Source of the DNA: Streptomyces pseudovenezuelae | Lineage (GTDB): Bacteria > Actinomycetota > Actinomycetes > Streptomycetales > Streptomycetaceae | Reading direction: 5' to 3' | DNA: 64,000 bases | NCBI RefSeq assembly: GCF_029892565.1 | Contig: NZ_JARXVH010000001.1 | Location: 496,001 to 560,000 of the forward strand | Shown: piece after piece, positions 50,322 through 60,591 of the stretch | Position numbering within the stretch: position 1 is the stretch's first letter | Layout: every line of letters begins with the position of its first letter | The notes under the pieces: model-generated | The model's input: only the letters and a program-made list of their open reading frames with translations | Told to the model about the DNA's origin: nothing | Databases searched by the model: none | Made by a program: the position numbers and the translations under genes

Positions 50322-52237
50322 GGAAGCGGCAGCCGAAGACCTACACCCGCCTCACCCACCCCCTGGTCCGCGACTCCCGCGACGAGCCCTTCCGGCAGGC
50401 GAGTTGGGAGGAGGCCCTGGACCGGGCCGCCCAGGGCCTGGCCCGCAACCGCGACGCGTTCGGCATGTTCTCCTGCGCCCGCGCGACCAACGAGATGAAC
50501 TACGTGGCCCAGAAGTTCGCCCGCGTGGTCATGGGCACCAACAACGTCGACTCCTGCAACCGGACGTGTCACGCCCCGAGCGTGGCGGGCCTGACGGCCG
50601 CGTTCGGCTCGGGCGGCGGGACCTCGTCGTACGAGGAGATCGAGCACACGGACGTCATCGTGATGTGGGGCTCCAACGCCCGCTTCGCGCACCCGATCTT
50701 CTTCCAGCACGTCCTGAGGGGGATCAGGAACGGCGCCCGGATGTACGGCGTCGACCCCCGCCGCACCTCCACGGCCGAGTGGGCGGAGAGCTGGCTCGGC
50801 CTCAACGTCGGGACCGACATCCCGATGGCGCACGCGATCGGCCGCGAGATCATCCGAGCGGGCCTGGCCAACGAGGCGTTCATCGAGCGGGCGACCACCG
50901 GCTTCGAGGAGTACAAGGCACTCGTCGAGCCGTGGACGCTGTCGCTCGCCGAGAAGGTGACCGGCGTACCGGCCGCCGCCATAAGGGAGTTGGCGCACGC
51001 CTACGCCCGCGCCGAGCGCGCCCAGCTGTGCTGGACCCTGGGCATCACCGAGCACCACAACGGCACCGACAACGTCCGCGCACTCATCAACCTCTCCCTG
51101 CTGAGCGGCCATGTCGGGCGCTACGGCAGCGGGTTGCAGCCCCTGCGCGGGCAGAACAACGTGCAGGGCGGCGGCGACATGGGTGCGATCCCCAACCGCC
51201 TGCCCGGCTTCCAGGACATCCTCGACGCCGACTCGCGCCGGAAGTTCGAGTCGGCCTGGGGCACCGTCATCCGGCCGCACTACGGGCTGAACCTCACCGA
51301 GATGTTCGAGGCGATGGAGGAGGGCACGCTCAAGGCCGTCTACTGCATCGGCGAGAACCCGGCGCAGTCGGAGGCCGACAGCGAGCAGGCGGTACGCCGG
51401 ATGGGGCAGCTGGACTTCCTCGTCGTGCAGGACATCTTCCTCACGAAGACGGCCGAGCTGGCGGACGTCGTCCTGCCCGCCACCGCAGGCTGGGCGGAGA
51501 CCGACGGTACGACCACCAACAGCGAACGGCGAGTTCAACGGGTCCGGCGGGCGGTCACCCCGCCCGGCGAGGCCCGCGAGGACATCGAGATCATCTGCGA
51601 GCTGGCGGCGCGCCTGGGCCACGACTGGAAGTTCGCGGACGCCGAGGCCGTCTGGAACGAGCTGCGCTCGGTGTCGCCCGACCACTTCGGGATGACGTAC
51701 GAGCGTCTCGCGGAGCACCAGGGCATCCAGTGGCCGTGCCCGAGCACCGAGGAGCTCGAACCGACCTATCTGCACGGCCGGTTGTGGGAGTCGGACCCGG
51801 CCGGGCGCGGGCGGCTCGCGCCCTTCGGGATCGTGCTGCACGACCCGCCGGTCGACCTCACGGACGAGCGGTACCCGATCCGGCTGACCACCGGACGGCG
51901 CCTGGACTCCTACAACACCGGTGTGCAGAGCGGCAGTTTCGCCTCCCCGCTCAGGCGCGGCGAGTACATCGAGCTGTGCCCGGAGGACGCCGAGCGCTAC
52001 GGGGTCGTCGTGGGCGAGGAGGTCCAGGTGTCCTCACGGCGCGGCGCCGTGGTGGCACCCGTGTGGGTCGACACCGCGCTGCGGCCCGGACTGGCCTTCA
52101 TGACCATGCACTTTCCCGACGAGGTGGACACCAACCAGCTGACGATCGAGGCCAATTGCCCGATCGCGGGGACAGCGGAGTTCAAGGCCTCGGCGATCCG
52201 GATCGAGAAGCTTCCCGTGGCGACCATCGTGAGGTGA
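50318..52237 (+). CDS. Formate dehydrogenase catalytic chain, C-terminal part (bis-MGD domains only)
   Basis: 639 residues of the molybdopterin oxidoreductase family. The metal ligand is Cys84, followed by His85, in VDSCNRTCHAPSVAGL, as in Cys-type formate dehydrogenases. Cofactor-binding landmarks are VIVMWGSNARFAHP, QPLRGQNNVQGGGDMGA, AVYCIGENPAQSEADS, ETDGTTTNSERRVQ and the C-terminal domain IRLTTGRRLDSYNTG. The protein begins at RLTHPLVRDSR, lacking the N-terminal [4Fe-4S] domain that all such enzymes need. That domain is instead at the C-terminus of the protein at 54072-54932. The two must assemble to give the complete chain. It oxidises formate to CO2 in the cytoplasm. Confidence 0.9.
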   Translation: MRKRQPKTYTRLTHPLVRDSRDEPFRQASWEEALDRAAQGLARNRDAFGMFSCARATNEMNYVAQKFARVVMGTNNVDSCNRTCHAPSVAGLTAAFGSGGGTSSYEEIEHTDVIVMWGSNARFAHPIFFQHVLRGIRNGARMYGVDPRRTSTAEWAESWLGLNVGTDIPMAHAIGREIIRAGLANEAFIERATTGFEEYKALVEPWTLSLAEKVTGVPAAAIRELAHAYARAERAQLCWTLGITEHHNGTDNVRALINLSLLSGHVGRYGSGLQPLRGQNNVQGGGDMGAIPNRLPGFQDILDADSRRKFESAWGTVIRPHYGLNLTEMFEAMEEGTLKAVYCIGENPAQSEADSEQAVRRMGQLDFLVVQDIFLTKTAELADVVLPATAGWAETDGTTTNSERRVQRVRRAVTPPGEAREDIEIICELAARLGHDWKFADAEAVWNELRSVSPDHFGMTYERLAEHQGIQWPCPSTEELEPTYLHGRLWESDPAGRGRLAPFGIVLHDPPVDLTDERYPIRLTTGRRLDSYNTGVQSGSFASPLRRGEYIELCPEDAERYGVVVGEEVQVSSRRGAVVAPVWVDTALRPGLAFMTMHFPDEVDTNQLTIEANCPIAGTAEFKASAIRIEKLPVATIVR

Positions 52238-52242
52238 CGCAA

Positions 52243-54071
<1,829 letters not shown>

Positions 54072-54075
<4 letters not shown>

Positions 54076-54932
54076 CCGTGACACCGCTGGGGATTCCGCG
54101 CCGGCTGCTGGAGTTCACGATCGACGGGGAGCCGGTGCGGGCGCCCGAGGGTTCGACGATCCTCGACGCCTGCCGGGCCGCGGGCAAGGACGTGCCGACC
54201 CTCTGCCAGGGCGACACCCTCACCCCCAAGAACGCCTGCCGGGTCTGTGTCGTCGAGGTCGAGGGGTCCCGGACCCTCGTCCCGGCCTGCTCCCGCAAGG
54301 CCGAGCCCGGCATGGAGGTGCGCACGGGCACCGAACGCGCCCGCCACAGCCGCAAGATCGTCCTGGAACTGCTCGCCTCCTCGGTCGACCTGTCGACCAC
54401 CCCGAAGGTCGCCGACTGGATCAAGGAGTACGAGGCGAAACCGGACCGCTTCGGCCCGGACGCGGCCCGCCTCGACGAGGAGCCGAGGGTCGACAACGAT
54501 CTGTACGTGCGCGACTACGACAAGTGCATCCTCTGCTACAAGTGCGTGGACGCGTGCGGCGACCAGTGGCAGAACACCTTCGCGATCTCCGTCGTCGGCC
54601 GCGGCTTCGACGCCCGGATCGCGGTCGAGCACGACGCCGCGCTCACCGACTCCGCGTGTGTGTACTGCGGCAACTGCATCGAGGTCTGCCCGACCGGAGC
54701 GCTGTCGTTCAAGTCGGAGTTCGACATGCGGGCGGCGGGTACGTGGCAGGAGTCCGAGCAGACCGAGACGACCACCGTGTGCGCGTACTGCGGAGTGGGC
54801 TGCAACCTCACGCTGCACGTGCAGGACAATGAGATCGTGAAGGTCACCTCGCCGCACGACAACCCGGTGACCCACGGCAACCTCTGCATCAAGGGCCGCT
54901 TCGGCTACCAGCACGTACAGAACCGGGACTGA
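54072..54932 (+). CDS. Formate dehydrogenase N-terminal part: 2Fe-2S, two 4Fe-4S and the Mo-proximal 4Fe-4S domain
   Basis: 286 residues. A plant-type [2Fe-2S] domain has Cys45, 56, 59 and 73. Two ferredoxin-type clusters follow (Cys152, 155, 158, 162 and Cys196, 199, 202, 206). The C-terminus is the proximal cluster domain of molybdenum oxidoreductases, Cys237-x2-Cys240-x3-Cys244-x27-Cys272, ending GRFGYQHVQNRD. In FdsA-type dehydrogenases this point continues straight into the catalytic domain. Here the continuation is the gene at 50318-52237, two genes upstream. The combined length (925) equals a normal FdsA. The GTG start overlaps the diaphorase stop (GTGA). Confidence 0.9.
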
Positions 54933-54940
54933 GGCACGAC

Positions 54941-55789
54941 ATGGGACGAGTCACGGAACGACGCAAGGTGATCCGCATCCGGGACGGGGCCGTCTCCACG
55001 CGCCCGGACACGCTGGTCGCCGAGGAACCGCTGGAGATCCGGCTGAACGGCAAGCCGCTCGCGATCACCATGCGCACCCCCGGCGACGACTTCGCGCTGG
55101 CCGCGGGCTTCCTGGTCAGCGAGGGCGTGCTCGCCGAGCAGGACGACCTGCAGAACATCGTCTACTGCGCCGGCGCCACGGTCGACGGCTCGAACTCGTA
55201 CAACGTGGTGGACGTTCGCACGGCCCCCGGTGTGCGGATCCCGGACATCACTCTCGAACGGAACGTCTATACGACCTCGTCCTGCGGCCTGTGCGGCAAG
55301 GCGAGCCTCGACGCGGTGCGGACGACGACCCGCTGGCCGATCGCCGACACTCCCCCGGTCCGGGTGGAGCCCGAGCTGCTCGCGAGCCTCCCCGACCGGC
55401 TCCGCGCGGCCCAGCGGGTCTTCGACCGGACCGGGGGTCTGCACGCGGCTGCCCTGTTCACCGAGGACGGCGAACTGGTCGACATCCGGGAGGACGTGGG
55501 CCGGCACAACGCGGTCGACAAGCTCGTCGGCCGCGCCCTGCAGCAGGGGAACCTGCCGCTGTCCCGGACACTCCTGCTGGTCTCGGGCCGGGCCTCCTTC
55601 GAGCTGGCGCAGAAGGCGGTCATGGCCGGGATCCCGGTCCTGGCGGCGGTTTCGGCGCCGTCCTCGCTGGCGGTGGACCTGGCGGCGGAGACCGGTCTGA
55701 CCCTGGTGGGCTTCCTGCGGGGCAGCTCCATGAACGTGTACGCGGGCGAGCACCGCATCGCCCTGCGGACCGCGGCCGCCCAGGCGTGA
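54941..55789 (+). CDS. fdhD: Formate dehydrogenase accessory sulfurtransferase
   Basis: 282 residues. It has the conserved EEPLEIRLNGKPL and MRTPGDDFALAAGFL, the Cys115-x2-Cys118 pair in SSCGLCGKASLD, EDVGRHNAVDKLVG, SGRASFELAQKA and FLRGSSMNVYAG. FdhD takes sulfur from a cysteine desulfurase and places it on the bis-MGD cofactor, which formate dehydrogenases need for activity. It lies eight bases after the FdhA N-terminal gene as the last gene of the operon. Confidence 0.95.
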   Translation: MGRVTERRKVIRIRDGAVSTRPDTLVAEEPLEIRLNGKPLAITMRTPGDDFALAAGFLVSEGVLAEQDDLQNIVYCAGATVDGSNSYNVVDVRTAPGVRIPDITLERNVYTTSSCGLCGKASLDAVRTTTRWPIADTPPVRVEPELLASLPDRLRAAQRVFDRTGGLHAAALFTEDGELVDIREDVGRHNAVDKLVGRALQQGNLPLSRTLLLVSGRASFELAQKAVMAGIPVLAAVSAPSSLAVDLAAETGLTLVGFLRGSSMNVYAGEHRIALRTAAAQA

Positions 55790-55836
55790 CCGGCTCTCCG
55801 CGACACGGCGGCGGGGCCCCGACCGGCGGGGAGCGC

Positions 55837-55853
55837 CCCCTGCGCCGCAGGGG
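55837..55853. terminator. Hairpin between convergent fdhD and LysR genes
   Basis: CCCCTGCG (55837-55844) and CGCAGGGG (55846-55853) form a GC-rich stem within a G/C block spanning about 55810-55860. It probably ends transcription from both sides of the 71-base convergent gap. Confidence 0.6.
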
Positions 55854-55860
55854 CCCCGTC

Positions 55861-56670
55861 TCAGACGTTCGCGACCTGCGTGAACTCCGAGATCAGCGGT
55901 GACCGACGGCTCGCGTCCCAGACGAGGATCACCTCGTCGGGCTCCGCGTCCGCGACGGGCACATACGTGATGTCGGGCCGTGAGTACTGCTCGGCGACCG
56001 ACACGGGGACCAGGGTGATGCCCTGGCCCGCCACCACGCGCTCGAACTTCTCCTCGATCGTGCGGATCGGCACCTGGTCAGGGCCGGGGTCGACGTAACG
56101 CAGCCGGGGCTCGTCCGCGAGGTCCGCCATGAGGAGCTCCTGCTTGCCGGCGAGCCGGTGGTCGGCGGGCAGCATCGCCACACGCGCCTCGGTGAACAGC
56201 GGCAGCAGCTTCAGGCCGCGCTCCCGGATCGGCCGGCGCAGGTAGGCCAGGTCGACGGTGCCGTCGAGGATCTGCTCCTCCTGGTCGTCCCACTCGACCC
56301 TGCGGGCCTCGACGGCGATGCCGGGGTGAGCGGCGCCGAAAGCCCGCAGGGCCTGCGATACGACGACGCCCGCCCGGAAGCCGACGACGAACCGGCGAGG
56401 TCCGCGGGCGGCCCGGTGCACCCGGCGGCGGGCGGCTTCGGCTGCGGCGAGCAGCGGGCGGGCGTCGTCTAGGAATTGGCGACCGGCTCCGGTCAACGTG
56501 ACGCCGTGGCTGTCGCGTTCGAAGAGCGTGGCGTCCAAGTCCTTTTCCAGCACCCGGATCTGACGGCTCAACACGGGCTGCGCGATGTGCAGCCCCTCGG
56601 CGGCTCGCCCGAAGTGCAGCTGCTCGGCCACCGCCACGAAGTAGCGGACCTTGCGCAGGTCGAGATCCAT
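55861..56670 (-). CDS. LysR-family transcriptional regulator
   Basis: 269 residues. The N-terminal helix-turn-helix is VRYFVAVAEQLHFGRAAEGL, then HIAQPVLSRQIRVLEKDL, and the effector domain shows FVVGFRAGVVVSQALRAF and GQGITLVPVSVAEQ. It is divergent from the SDR gene at 56809 with 138 bases between starts, so it most likely controls that gene and its own. At 269 residues it is slightly shorter than the usual ~300. The effector is unknown. Confidence 0.9.
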   Translation of the reverse strand: MDLDLRKVRYFVAVAEQLHFGRAAEGLHIAQPVLSRQIRVLEKDLDATLFERDSHGVTLTGAGRQFLDDARPLLAAAEAARRRVHRAARGPRRFVVGFRAGVVVSQALRAFGAAHPGIAVEARRVEWDDQEEQILDGTVDLAYLRRPIRERGLKLLPLFTEARVAMLPADHRLAGKQELLMADLADEPRLRYVDPGPDQVPIRTIEEKFERVVAGQGITLVPVSVAEQYSRPDITYVPVADAEPDEVILVWDASRRSPLISEFTQVANV

Positions 56671-56808
56671 GCCGCCCGCCCTCTCTCTTGGCGATGCCTC
56701 CAGGGTATCGCCAGAGCTGAAAGAGGTCTTGGACGGCAGGACGCGGTCGCCCGCAGGCTGGACGACGTCAGGACAGCAGGAGTCGGGACACCACGGAAGG
56801 AACGCGCC

Positions 56809-57528
56809 ATGAGCGTGCAGGGACAGCGGATCGTCGTCATCGGGGGTACGGGGGGTATCGGACTGGCGGTCGCGGAGGCCGCCGTCCAGGAGGGCGCGGA
56901 CGTGGTCGTCGCCTCGCGCCGCCAGGAGAGCGTGGACGCGGCGCTGAAGCGGCTGCCGGGTGGCGCCGAGGGACATGTCCTGGACGCGACCGACGAGGAG
57001 TCCGTACGCGGCTTCTTCGCTCGGGTCGGCGCCTTCGACCACCTCGTCTACACGGCCGGTGAGTCCATCCTCATGGGCAGTCTCGCCGAGTCGGACCTCG
57101 GGCAGGCCCGGCGCTTCCTGGACACGCGGCTGTGGGGCGCGTACACGGCCGTCAAGCATGGCGCCCCGTCGATCCGCCCGGGCGGCTCCGTCGTCCTGAC
57201 GACGGGGACGGCCGGGCAGCGTCCGATGCCGGGCACGACCGTCGCGGCGAGCCTGTGCGGGGCGATGGAGTCGCTCACCCGGGCCCTGGCCCTGGAGCTC
57301 GCGCCGGTCCGCGTCAACGTGGTCTCCCCCGGCGTGGTCCGCACCGAGCTGTGGCGGGACCTGGCCCAGGAGGACCGCGAGGGCCTGTACGCGTCCACCG
57401 CCGCCGCGCTCCCCGTCGGCCGGGTCGGCGAGCCCGCGGACATCGCCGAGGCGTACCTCTACCTGATGCGCGGCGGCTACAGCACCGGCTCGGTCGTCAC
57501 CGTGGACGGCGGCGGAACGCTGGTCTGA
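56809..57528 (+). CDS. SDR-family protein lacking the YxxxK catalytic pair
   Basis: 239 residues. The NAD(P) site is IVVIGGTGGIGLAVAEAA. VYTAGESILMG and RVNVVSPGVVRTELW are usual SDR landmarks, and the end VVTVDGGGTLV fits. Where the active-site YxASK should be, the protein reads TVAASLCGAMESL, so both the Tyr and the Lys are missing. I recall a subfamily of such LysR-linked SDRs in actinomycetes, so this seems a stable type rather than decay. It may be a non-classical reductase or a redox sensor. It is controlled from the divergent LysR gene. Confidence 0.85.
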   Translation: MSVQGQRIVVIGGTGGIGLAVAEAAVQEGADVVVASRRQESVDAALKRLPGGAEGHVLDATDEESVRGFFARVGAFDHLVYTAGESILMGSLAESDLGQARRFLDTRLWGAYTAVKHGAPSIRPGGSVVLTTGTAGQRPMPGTTVAASLCGAMESLTRALALELAPVRVNVVSPGVVRTELWRDLAQEDREGLYASTAAALPVGRVGEPADIAEAYLYLMRGGYSTGSVVTVDGGGTLV

Positions 57529-57564
57529 GGATCGGGCCACGCCCCGGCCACGCCCCTCGGAGGC

Positions 57565-58089
57565 TCAGGCCACGAACCGCACCTCCGCCGCCGTGACCAC
57601 GGTCCCGAGGCGCGGGAAGTCCAGCCGTACGGACGCGTCGTGCTCGGGGCCGGTCAACGCGGCCATGGCGTCCTCGACGAACACGAGGTCGTAGCCGAGA
57701 TCGCCGGCGGCGCGGGCGGTGGACTCGACGCCGAGATTGGTGGCGATACCGCCGAACACCAGCGTGGTGACGCCACGTTCATGGAGGCGGTCGTGGAGGT
57801 CGGTGCCCTGGAAGCCGCCGATCGTCCGCTTCACGACCTCGATGTCGCCGTCCTGGGCGAGCCCCGCCACCAGCTCGCTGCCGGCCGGCTGTTCGGCGAT
57901 GCCGGGCCGCTCGACCCGGATCAGCACGACGGGTGCGCCGGCCGAGCGGAAGGTGGTCGTCAACTCCTCGGCGGCGTGGAGGACTTCGGTGCCCTTGCGG
58001 GGCTCCAGGGGCAGCGCGACGATCCGGTCCATCAGATCGACGAGCACGAGGGCGCTGCGCGCGGGGTCGAGCGCGAGGGGTGCGGTCAT
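57565..58089 (-). CDS. Isochorismatase-family protein without the usual catalytic Cys
   Basis: 174 residues. The fold has ALVLVDLMDRIVALPLEPRK (Asp of the triad), KRTIGGFQGTDLHDRLHERG (Lys) and FGGIATNLGVESTARAAGDL. In active cysteine hydrolases the position before V in the last motif is Cys (ATDxCV); here it is Gly. Many actinomycete members share TNxGVESTAR, so this is a distinct subfamily, possibly a hydrolase with another mechanism. It is convergent with the SDR gene, 36 bases apart, and 19 bases downstream of the MarR remnant. Confidence 0.8.
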   Translation of the reverse strand: MTAPLALDPARSALVLVDLMDRIVALPLEPRKGTEVLHAAEELTTTFRSAGAPVVLIRVERPGIAEQPAGSELVAGLAQDGDIEVVKRTIGGFQGTDLHDRLHERGVTTLVFGGIATNLGVESTARAAGDLGYDLVFVEDAMAALTGPEHDASVRLDFPRLGTVVTAAEVRFVA

Positions 58090-58108
58090 GACGGAACGTT
58101 ATCCGTCG

Positions 58109-58345
58109 TCAGCCGTCCGTACCGGAAATCCGGATCAACAGGTCCATGAACTGGTCGCGTTCGGAGGCGGAGAGCGGGGCGAGCAGCTCGTCGTTGGCCG
58201 CGCGAGCGGCCCGCTCGCAGCGCTCGAGCAGCCAGGCACCCTGCACGGTGAGGGACACCGCGTTCTTGCGCCGGTCCTTCGGATCGGGCTCGCGCACGAT
58301 GTGGCCCGCGGCCTGAAGGTCGTTGAGGACACCGACCAGGGGAGT
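58109..58345 (-). pseudogene. MarR-family regulator remnant, C-terminal half only
   Basis: The last ~78 codons of a MarR protein are intact: TPLVGVLNDLQAAGHIVREP, then the wing DPKDRRKNAVSLTVQG and the dimer helix ARAANDELLAPLSASERDQF. The N-terminal helices and the first part of the DNA-binding helix are missing. Upstream the frame runs into the antisense of the quinone-oxidoreductase-like gene starting at 58364. The junction falls just before the TLV motif that follows the recognition helix. A deletion that joined this gene to its divergent neighbour would explain it. It cannot bind DNA in this form. Confidence 0.75.
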
Positions 58346-58363
58346 CCCCCGCCTGGAGGTGCG

Positions 58364-59281
58364 ATGCGCCGCGTCCGCTACGAGTCCACCGGCGGCCCCC
58401 TGTTCCTGGAGGACACCCCCGTCCCCGAACCGGGCCCCGGCGAACTCCTCGTCCGCTGCGAGGCGATCGGCGTCACGCTGCCGGTCGTCCGCAAGGTCAC
58501 CGAGACCGCCGAGCCGATCCCGCTGGGCGGCGAGATCGCGGGCGAGGTCGTGGCGGTGGGCGCCGCAGTCACCCGCTTCGGCGCCGGCGACCGGGTGACG
58601 GGCCTGTGCTTCGGGCACGGCTACGCCGACTTCGCGCTCCTGCACGAGGCCATGGCCTCCCCGGTCCCCGAGACCGCCTCCGCCGTCGACGCGGTCGCCC
58701 TCGTCCGCAGCGGCCTGGTCGCCCTCGGCGCCCTCGCCGCCGCACACCCCGAGCCGGGCGAGTCGGCCCTGGTCACGGCGGCGGCGAGCGGGGTCGACCA
58801 CCTGGCCGTGCAGTTGGCACGGATCCGGGGCGCGTCCCGGGTGGTGGCCGCCGTGTCCGATCCGGGGAAGGCCCCCTTCGTGCGCTCCCTCGGCGCGGAC
58901 GAGGTGATCGCCTACGCCGACGAGAGCTGGGGCGAACCCGTCGACTACGCCCTCGACGCGGTGGGCGGCGACCTGCTCACCCCGGCGATCGGCGCCCTGG
59001 CCCCGGGCGGGCGACTGGTGGCGTACAGCTCGGGCGGCGGCACGATCCAGGCATACGACCTCCTCGTGGGCGCCAAGTCCGTGATCGGCTTCCAGATGGC
59101 GCGGATCGCGCGCGGGCGGCCGGAGTTGTACGAACGGTGGCGACAGGAGCTGTGGGCGCTGTTCGCGGAGGGGGCGCTACGGCCCGCCGTGCACGGGGAG
59201 TTCGCGTTGGAGGACGCGGCGAAGGCGCATGCGGTGATCGAGTCGCGGGGGAATCTGGGGAAGGTGGTGCTGCGCACCTGA
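58364..59281 (+). CDS. Quinone-oxidoreductase-like (zinc-independent MDR) protein
   Basis: 305 residues. The GroES-like N-terminus is VRYESTGGPLFLEDTPVPEPGPG (in parts) with LGGEIAGEVVAVGAAVTRFG. The Rossmann domain has ALVTAAASGVDHLAVQLARI and VDYALDAVGGDLL. There is no zinc-ligand pattern, as in quinone oxidoreductases. GGAGG lies four bases before the ATG at 58364. The usual repressor partner would be the MarR gene on the other strand, which is truncated, so expression may now be unregulated. The first helix of the family may be slightly shortened. Confidence 0.85.
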   Translation: MRRVRYESTGGPLFLEDTPVPEPGPGELLVRCEAIGVTLPVVRKVTETAEPIPLGGEIAGEVVAVGAAVTRFGAGDRVTGLCFGHGYADFALLHEAMASPVPETASAVDAVALVRSGLVALGALAAAHPEPGESALVTAAASGVDHLAVQLARIRGASRVVAAVSDPGKAPFVRSLGADEVIAYADESWGEPVDYALDAVGGDLLTPAIGALAPGGRLVAYSSGGGTIQAYDLLVGAKSVIGFQMARIARGRPELYERWRQELWALFAEGALRPAVHGEFALEDAAKAHAVIESRGNLGKVVLRT

Positions 59282-59382
59282 GATCTGCGGCGTAGGTGCG
59301 TCGGAGGTGAGGGACATGTGTCGCGCCGGAGGCCGATATCGCCCCATGGACCACGCGAGCGACAGCCACTAACGTCCCTTGG

Positions 59383-60591
59383 GTGCCCGACGACGCACGA
59401 GCACGACAGCGAGTGGGGGCCGGGCTCGGTGTGTTGCTGGCGCTGGTTCTCGGAGCCGTGCTGCTCACCTCGCTGCCGGACGGTGGCGGTCCGAAGGGCG
59501 GGTGCGGGGCGCGGGCGATTCGGTCGTGGTCGGCCGACGCGGGGCTGACCGGGGAGTTCGCCCGGTACGGCGATGACGCGAGCCGCAGTGACGACTGGAC
59601 CGGGGGCGACGGTACGCACTCGGTGCGGCTGCCGGACGGTCGGGTGCTGTGGCTGTTCTCGGACACGTATCTGGGTCAGGTGCACGGGCCGCCGAATCCG
59701 GTCGGCGAGTCGTCCGCGTGGCGGGACACGAGTGCCCCGCTGGTGCGCAACTCGGCCGTCGTGATGGACGGCAAGGGCCGGCTGGAGAGCACGCTGCCCG
59801 CTCCGCTCTTCGCCGATCCCGCCCCGAACCAGTGGCGTTGGCCGGTGGCCGCCCGGGTCGAGCCGCGCTCGCCAGGTTCCGCGGAGTCGGTCGTCCGGGT
59901 GCTGCTGTGGGTGCGGACGGCCGGGCAGTCGCCGTGGATCTACGGGGTGCCCACCGCCACCGAGGTCGCCACGCTCTCGCTGCCCGATCTGCGGGTCGAG
60001 TCGGTCGTGAAGGTGCTCGACCAGTCGCTGGTGCCGGATCCGTCCCAACGGGTGCTGTTCGGGACGACGTTGGTCGAGGAGGACGGCTGGACGTATGTGT
60101 TCGGGGGCGACGACGGACAGGCCGCGTCCCGGCCGGCCTCGTCGGCGTACGTGGCGCGGGTGCCGGAGGGGCGGCTCGGAGAGCCGGGCGCCTGGCGGTA
60201 CTGGAACGGCTCGGGGTGGGGCGGCGAACCGCGCCCGGTGCGCGGGGCGAAGGTGGGCAGCGCGTTCTCGGTGGTGCGGACGGAGGGGACGTACGTCCTG
60301 TTCACGATGGCCGCGGGTGCCGCCGGGCTGACGACCGTGACCTCGTACTGGGCCTGCTCCCCCACCGGGCCCTGGCACGGCCCGACGAAGGACTTCAGCC
60401 CGGCGCTGCCGCACGGCGGGGTCGCCGCGTACAACCCGCAGGTGCATCTCGAACTGAGCGGCGGTGGGCGGCTGGTGCTGAGTTACGACGTCAACTGGCT
60501 GGAGACGATCGGCGCTTCGGCGAGCATCAACGCGAATGTGACCCTGTACCGACCGCGGTTCGTGACGCTGCGGCTGGCGGAGCCGGGGTGA
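59383..60591 (+). CDS. Membrane-anchored or secreted DUF4185/DUF5005-like beta-propeller protein
   Basis: 402 residues. One N-terminal membrane segment (about 11-31, GAGLGVLLALVLGAVLLTSL) has no clear cleavage site or lipobox. The rest has blade-like repeats: RLPDGRVLWLFSDTYLGQV, SAPLVRNSAVVMDG, GTTLVEEDGWTYVFGGDDGQ and VLSYDVNWLETIGAS. Such DUF4185-like proteins are thought to be glycan-acting or glycan-binding propellers outside the cell. The GTG at 59383 is taken as start. Its 3' end overlaps the convergent transporter gene by 65 bases. Confidence 0.7.
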   Translation: MPDDARARQRVGAGLGVLLALVLGAVLLTSLPDGGGPKGGCGARAIRSWSADAGLTGEFARYGDDASRSDDWTGGDGTHSVRLPDGRVLWLFSDTYLGQVHGPPNPVGESSAWRDTSAPLVRNSAVVMDGKGRLESTLPAPLFADPAPNQWRWPVAARVEPRSPGSAESVVRVLLWVRTAGQSPWIYGVPTATEVATLSLPDLRVESVVKVLDQSLVPDPSQRVLFGTTLVEEDGWTYVFGGDDGQAASRPASSAYVARVPEGRLGEPGAWRYWNGSGWGGEPRPVRGAKVGSAFSVVRTEGTYVLFTMAAGAAGLTTVTSYWACSPTGPWHGPTKDFSPALPHGGVAAYNPQVHLELSGGGRLVLSYDVNWLETIGASASINANVTLYRPRFVTLRLAEPG

